Shown: positions 60,433-64,000 of the stretch, in pieces | Layout of the letters: every line of letters starts with the position of its first letter | Position numbering within the stretch: position 1 is the stretch's first letter | Assembly (NCBI RefSeq): GCF_014652435.1 | Contig: NZ_BMYU01000002.1 | Location: forward strand, 372,001 to 436,000 | Direction of reading: 5' to 3' | DNA length: 64,000 nucleotides | Origin: Cognatundibacterium squillarum | GTDB taxonomy: Bacteria; Pseudomonadota; Gammaproteobacteria; Burkholderiales; Burkholderiaceae_D | Position numbers and translations under genes: made by a program | Notes under the pieces: generated by a model | Database searches by the model: none | The model's input: the letters and a program-made list of their open reading frames with translations, nothing else | Told to the model about the DNA's origin: nothing

Positions 60433-61341
60433 TTATTGGCGCGTAAATCCCGGCAATTCCGGCAAACGCTCCACCAGCAAATCAATGAAGCAGCGTAGGC
60501 GCGGCGACATCTGGCGGCGGCTGGTGTACACCGCAAACAGCGTAACAGGACGAATCTGCCAGTCGGGCAGTACACGTTGCAGGCGGCCGTCTTCCAGCTC
60601 TTCCGCCACCATGGACAAGGGCAGAAAAGCGGTTCCCGCATCCGCCATTGCGCACCATTTCGCCATTGCTGCACTGTCGGTCAGCAAACCGGCGCTGACA
60701 TGCAAAGGCCGCTGCTGACCATCTTTATGCATCAGCCACATCGATGACAAATCGACTTCTGCGGGCGCAACTGCCGGTGCCTGCAACAAATCTTCCGGCG
60801 TGTTGACGGGATGCATCGCCAGACTTTTCGGTGAAGCAACTGCGGCAAAATGCACGGTGCACAAAGGACGTGCCACCAGTTGCGGCGCGGGTTGCTGGGT
60901 AGCACGCAGTGCAATATCAAAACCTTCTGCGACCAGATCGACCAGTTTTTCATCCAGCCGTAAATCCAGCGTCACATCCGGACACTGCTGACGGTATGCT
61001 GCCACCAGTCCGCCAAAACCCGGATGTATCAGCCATGTCGGGGCGCTGACTTTCAGTTTGCCGCGCGGCAGCTCTGTGCTTTCAATCAGATCCGCTTCCG
61101 CCTGATCAATCAGCCCCAGCGCCTGTTTGCATTGCAGATAGTAGTTTTCACCGGAAGGCGTAAGCCGCCGCTGGCGACTGGTGCGCTGAATCAGGCGCGT
61201 TCCCAGCCGGGTTTCCAGCGCGTTCAGATACTTGGTCGCCATCGGCGTGGACATCTCCAGCACTTCCGCAGCGGCGGCCAGACTGCCCTTTTCCACCACT
61301 GCACAAAACAGGCGCATACTTTTGAGCTGATCCATCATCAT
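60433..61341 (-). CDS. LysR-family transcriptional regulator
   Basis: A 302-residue LysR protein. The N-terminal helix-turn-helix is MRLFCAVVEKGSLAAAAEVLEMSTPMATKYLNALE in form (landmark SLAAAAEVLEMS), followed by the linker helix and the RLTPSGENYY turn. The effector domain starts near residue 90 (GKLKVSAPTWLIHP). It is of the subgroup that has Met-Ala-Thr-Lys in place of the usual S-x-x-S in the recognition helix. It lies divergent from the quinone-reductase-like gene at 61443 with a 101-bp gap, the usual layout for a LysR and its target. Effector unknown. Two or three ATG codons open the frame. Confidence 0.9.
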   Translation of the reverse strand: MMMDQLKSMRLFCAVVEKGSLAAAAEVLEMSTPMATKYLNALETRLGTRLIQRTSRQRRLTPSGENYYLQCKQALGLIDQAEADLIESTELPRGKLKVSAPTWLIHPGFGGLVAAYRQQCPDVTLDLRLDEKLVDLVAEGFDIALRATQQPAPQLVARPLCTVHFAAVASPKSLAMHPVNTPEDLLQAPAVAPAEVDLSSMWLMHKDGQQRPLHVSAGLLTDSAAMAKWCAMADAGTAFLPLSMVAEELEDGRLQRVLPDWQIRPVTLFAVYTSRRQMSPRLRCFIDLLVERLPELPGFTRQ

Positions 61342-61442
61342 TTCCTTTTAAGAAATTCACCCTTGCCTGTCGCTGGCTGGCTGAACATCAGGAACGGTAG
61401 CAGAATCTGCCTGTCTTCACCAGTTTCGTTAAAGGAAAAAAC

Positions 61443-62309
61443 ATGTTTGCAATTACCGGTGCTTCCGGCCAGCTCGGCCGTCTCGTGATAGCTCAGTTAC
61501 TCAAAACCGTTCCGGCATCGCAGTTAATCGCGATTGTCCGTAAGCCGTCCAGTGTTGCGGATCTGGCAGTACAAGGCGTGCAGGTACGTCAGGCTGACTA
61601 CAATGACAGCGCCGCCATGCAGGCAGCCTTGCAAGGCGTGCAGCGCTTGCTGTTAATTTCTTCCAGTGAAATCGGCCAGCGCGAAGCGCAACACCGCAAT
61701 GTGATTCAGGCTGCCAAAGCAGCAGGTGTGCAACTGATCGCTTACACCAGTCTGCTGCATGCCGACCGTTCACCACTGGCACTGGCGCAGGAACATGTCG
61801 CTACTGAGCAAATCCTGCGCGACAGCGGCATTGCGCACGCCATTCTGCGCAATGGCTGGTACACCGAAAACTATCTGGGCAGCCTGCCGGTGGTCTTGCA
61901 GTACGGCGCTGTACTCGGCGCGTCCGGCGAAGGCCGCATCAGTTCTGCCAGCCGAGCGGATTATGCAGCAGCGGCGGCAGCAGTTTTACAGGATGCAAAC
62001 GCTGGCGGGAAAGTGCTGGAACTGGCTGGCGACACCAGCTACAGCCTCAGTGAACTGGCTGCCGAAATCGCAGCGCAATCCGGCAAACCTGTGCAATTTC
62101 AGAATATGCCGACGGCTGCATATCAGGCTGCACTGGAATCCTTCGGCCTCCCAGCCGGTTTCGCCGCATTGCTGGCAGATTCTGACGAAGGTGCGTCCAA
62201 AGGCGGTTTATTCGATGACAGCCATACACTGAGCCAGCTGATCGGCCGCAGCACCACAACCATGGCTGCCAGCGTGACAGAAGCACTGGCTGCATTGCCT
62301 GCCGCCTGA
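61443..62309 (+). CDS. NmrA-like NAD(P)H:quinone oxidoreductase, YtfG/QorB family
   Basis: A 288-residue atypical SDR. It starts with MFAITGASGQLGRLVI, then QADYNDSAAM, LLLISSSEIGQREAQH and the active-site region YTSLLHAD, followed by ILRNGWYTENYL, all typical of QorB (YtfG) of E. coli. This enzyme reduces quinones with NADPH. Target of the divergent LysR gene is likely. AAAGGAAAAAAC precedes the ATG. There is no defect. A bulged hairpin follows and then repeat copy E. Confidence 0.88.
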   Translation: MFAITGASGQLGRLVIAQLLKTVPASQLIAIVRKPSSVADLAVQGVQVRQADYNDSAAMQAALQGVQRLLLISSSEIGQREAQHRNVIQAAKAAGVQLIAYTSLLHADRSPLALAQEHVATEQILRDSGIAHAILRNGWYTENYLGSLPVVLQYGAVLGASGEGRISSASRADYAAAAAAVLQDANAGGKVLELAGDTSYSLSELAAEIAAQSGKPVQFQNMPTAAYQAALESFGLPAGFAALLADSDEGASKGGLFDDSHTLSQLIGRSTTTMAASVTEALAALPAA

Positions 62310-62332
62310 TCACCCTCTTTGCCCTGACTTAC

Positions 62333-62375
62333 TTCCTTTCGTTCCGGCCGGTACCAGCGTGGCCGGACGAAGGAA
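62333..62375 (+). other. Stem-loop after the quinone oxidoreductase gene
   Basis: TTCCTTTCGTTCCGGCC pairs with GGCCGGACGAAGGAA, allowing two bulged T residues, with an 11-base loop. It lies 24 bp after the stop. There is no T tract, so it is a weak or Rho-assisted terminator candidate. Confidence 0.45.
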
Positions 62376-62481
62376 ATGCTGGCTGACGGATTGGTGCGGA
62401 CCAAAACACGCAAGGCGCAGACTCATCAGAATCTGCCCAGAGTCAGCCCGGGGTGAGCCGGAAAACCGCCAAAAATGCCCG

Positions 62482-62564
62482 AAATGCGGAGTTCAGCACA
62501 GCACCCCGGCGGTCGTCGGCAGAAAGTCTGGGGGACGGGAAATTGCACATGCGGATATCTGCAT
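62482..62564 (+). repeat. 83-bp intergenic repeat, copy E
   Basis: Gapless match, with the core GGTCGTCGGCAGAAAGTCTG. The region after the core (GGGGACGGGAAATTGCACA) is the most diverged among the five. It is located between convergent genes, 47 bp from the chemoreceptor stop. The preceding bases (GAAAACCGCCAAAAATGCCC) resemble those before copy C. Confidence 0.85.
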
Positions 62565-62611
62565 CATAGTTACAGCAACTTCGCGAATTAGCGACCTCAC
62601 CATTCCGCCAT

Positions 62612-64000
62612 TCACGCAGTAAGGCGGGACTCAGTAACAGCTGCGCTATCCCTGGTTGTTCCGGCAGATCCCAGCATCAGTGCGGCAGAGCGCCGGACTT
62701 GTTCGCGCAAACGGAACTGGCTGACCAGCAAATTCAGTGCATCTGCCTGCCCCTGCAACTGGCAGGTCACGGCATTCACTTGCTCGACCAGCGCCGCATT
62801 CTGCTGGGTTGACTGTTCCATTTGCCCGACTGTCTGGCTAATCAGAACGATGCCTTCGCTTTGTTCAAGGCTGGCAGTAGAAATTTCTCTGAGCAACGTG
62901 GAAACGCTTTGCACCGTAGCACGTATGTTTTGCATCACCTCACCGGCATCACGCGCACACTGATCACCGGTACGGACTTGCGCAACCGACGATTCAATCA
63001 GCCTGCGTATATCCAGCGCAGCACTGGCACAACGCTGCGCCAGACTGCGCACTTCCGATGCCACCACCGCAAACCCGCGCCCCTGTTCACCGGCACGCGC
63101 CGCTTCCACTGCTGCATTCAGCGCAAGAATATTGGTCTGAAACGCGATACTGTTAATCACATTAATAATCTCTGCCATTTGCTCAGATCCGCGCTTAATG
63201 CCGGACATGGTGGTAGCCAGACGTGCAATCACTTGTTCGCCGTGACCGGCATCCGTGCAGGCAGCCTGAGCCTGCCTGTCTGCCTCCTGGGTATGCGCTG
63301 CATTATTCGTGACGGCGGCTGTCAGTTGCTCGATTGCCGAGGCCGTTTCTTCTAAACCCGCCGCCTGTATCTCCGTGCGGCGTGCCAGATCTTCGTGTCC
63401 GCTGACCAGTTCATTGCTGGCGCGTGCAATATGTGCAGCACCATCGCGCACCTGCCAGACCAGATCACCCAGCCCGCAATTCATCTGATCCAGCGACGTC
63501 AGCAATTGTCCGGTTTCATTCCTCGCGTGCACACCGGCCGGATGTGTCAGATCGCCACGTGCGACTTGCTGCGCAACACTGACAGCATGCTGCAGCGCCT
63601 GCACCACGGTTTTGTTCAGCCAGCGCAAAGCAACTACGCAAATCAGGAATGCGAACAGAACACCGGCAATCATCAGTATCTTTTGCCGTGCCACGGCTTT
63701 CTGCGCCAGCAGATATTCCTGCTGCGCCACATCCTGCTGCAGCTGAATCAGCTTATCCAGCTGCAGCCGCATCGTTTCAAACTGACGGATGGCTGATACC
63801 AGCCACGCCGCGCGCTCGCTGTCGCCTCGCTGCGGCTGTAACAGCGGACTTACCGCGCTCTGCTGATATTGCTGACGTAACCGCGCAAACTCCCGCGCCA
63901 GTTTTTGTTCATCCTCAGTCAGATATGTCGCCATGTAGTCCTGCCAGTAGCGGTCTGCGTGTTGCTGCAACTGTCCGATTGCCACAATCTCACTGGCTGA
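62612..64000 (-). CDS. Methyl-accepting chemotaxis protein, N-terminus beyond the window
   Basis: At least 462 residues are visible and the frame stays open to the right edge, so the gene begins outside. The seen part starts within a periplasmic four-helix-type sensor (many Gln/Leu helices such as [19 protein letters not shown]), then a membrane helix ([19 protein letters not shown]), a HAMP segment ([15 protein letters not shown]) and the signalling domain. The tip is the invariant [20 protein letters not shown]. It shares that tip with the receptor at 17208, but the sensors are unrelated. The GTG at 63985 could start translation but would omit the first membrane helix, so it is rejected as the true start. 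Confidence 0.9.
   Translation of the reverse strand, partial: SASEIVAIGQLQQHADRYWQDYMATYLTEDEQKLAREFARLRQQYQQSAVSPLLQPQRGDSERAAWLVSAIRQFETMRLQLDKLIQLQQDVAQQEYLLAQKAVARQKILMIAGVLFAFLICVVALRWLNKTVVQALQHAVSVAQQVARGDLTHPAGVHARNETGQLLTSLDQMNCGLGDLVWQVRDGAAHIARASNELVSGHEDLARRTEIQAAGLEETASAIEQLTAAVTNNAAHTQEADRQAQAACTDAGHGEQVIARLATTMSGIKRGSEQMAEIINVINSIAFQTNILALNAAVEAARAGEQGRGFAVVASEVRSLAQRCASAALDIRRLIESSVAQVRTGDQCARDAGEVMQNIRATVQSVSTLLREISTASLEQSEGIVLISQTVGQMEQSTQQNAALVEQVNAVTCQLQGQADALNLLVSQFRLREQVRRSAALMLGSAGTTRDSAAVTESRLTA

Noticed and set aside
1-64000. CRISPR arrays, tRNA, rRNA, prophage or conjugative modules
   Set aside because: No regularly spaced repeats, no tRNA-like or rRNA sequence and no phage, integrase or transfer genes were recognised on either strand. 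The 83-bp repeats are far apart and not array-like.

Overview
This is a 64 kb chromosomal segment of a Gram-negative proteobacterium. The gene complement (Burkholderia-type trimeric porin, NarX/NarL, NasT-controlled nitrate assimilation, PaiB, NnrS, and a TonB receptor plus the oxidative uronate route) best fits a betaproteobacterium, possibly Oxalobacteraceae. That placement is inference from gene content and a moderate GC level judged by eye. No rRNA, tRNA, CRISPR, transposase or prophage genes were found.

Layout. 0-3 kb: tail of a haem/iron ABC importer (permease, HmuV-like ATPase) with a ChaN-like lipoprotein and two small genes. 3-6 kb: MscS channel, YiaA-like membrane protein, two GNAT acetyltransferases. 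6-33 kb: a large pectin and D-galacturonate utilisation region. It holds four GH28-type catalytic units, one fused to a pectin methylesterase; a rhamnogalacturonan-acetylesterase-like SGNH hydrolase; a TonB receptor and a porin; a hexuronate-type MFS transporter; a chemoreceptor; and every enzyme needed to take galacturonate through galactarolactone, galactarate, 5-dehydro-4-deoxyglucarate and 2,5-dioxovalerate to 2-oxoglutarate (Udh, SMP-30 lactonase, GarD, KdgD, aldehyde dehydrogenase). Two FadR-subfamily GntR regulators lie in it, each next to its own recognisable palindrome family. 33-35.6 kb: YoaK-like protein, transglutaminase-like protein, DUF4349 lipoprotein, small tyrosine phosphatase. 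35.8-45.4 kb: nitrate assimilation, with NasT, an ABC nitrate importer, NirBD and NasA. The transporter operon is preceded by a consensus sigma-54 promoter and a textbook ANTAR-type two-hairpin leader ending in a terminator. nirB is broken by a 13-bp tandem duplication. 45.5-56 kb: a large MORN-repeat exported protein, NnrS with a Crp/Fnr regulator, a type IV pilin, and a moaA-narX-narL cluster. 56-64 kb: PaiB, TetR, an AT-rich orphan gene that may be an integron-like cassette, several short-chain dehydrogenase-like proteins with TetR- and LysR-type control, and a second chemoreceptor cut by the window edge.

Scattered through the window are five copies of an intergenic repeat that align without gaps over exactly 83 bp, always beside gene 3' ends. 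This repeat, the nirB duplication and the sigma-54/ANTAR nitrate leader are the main points of interest.
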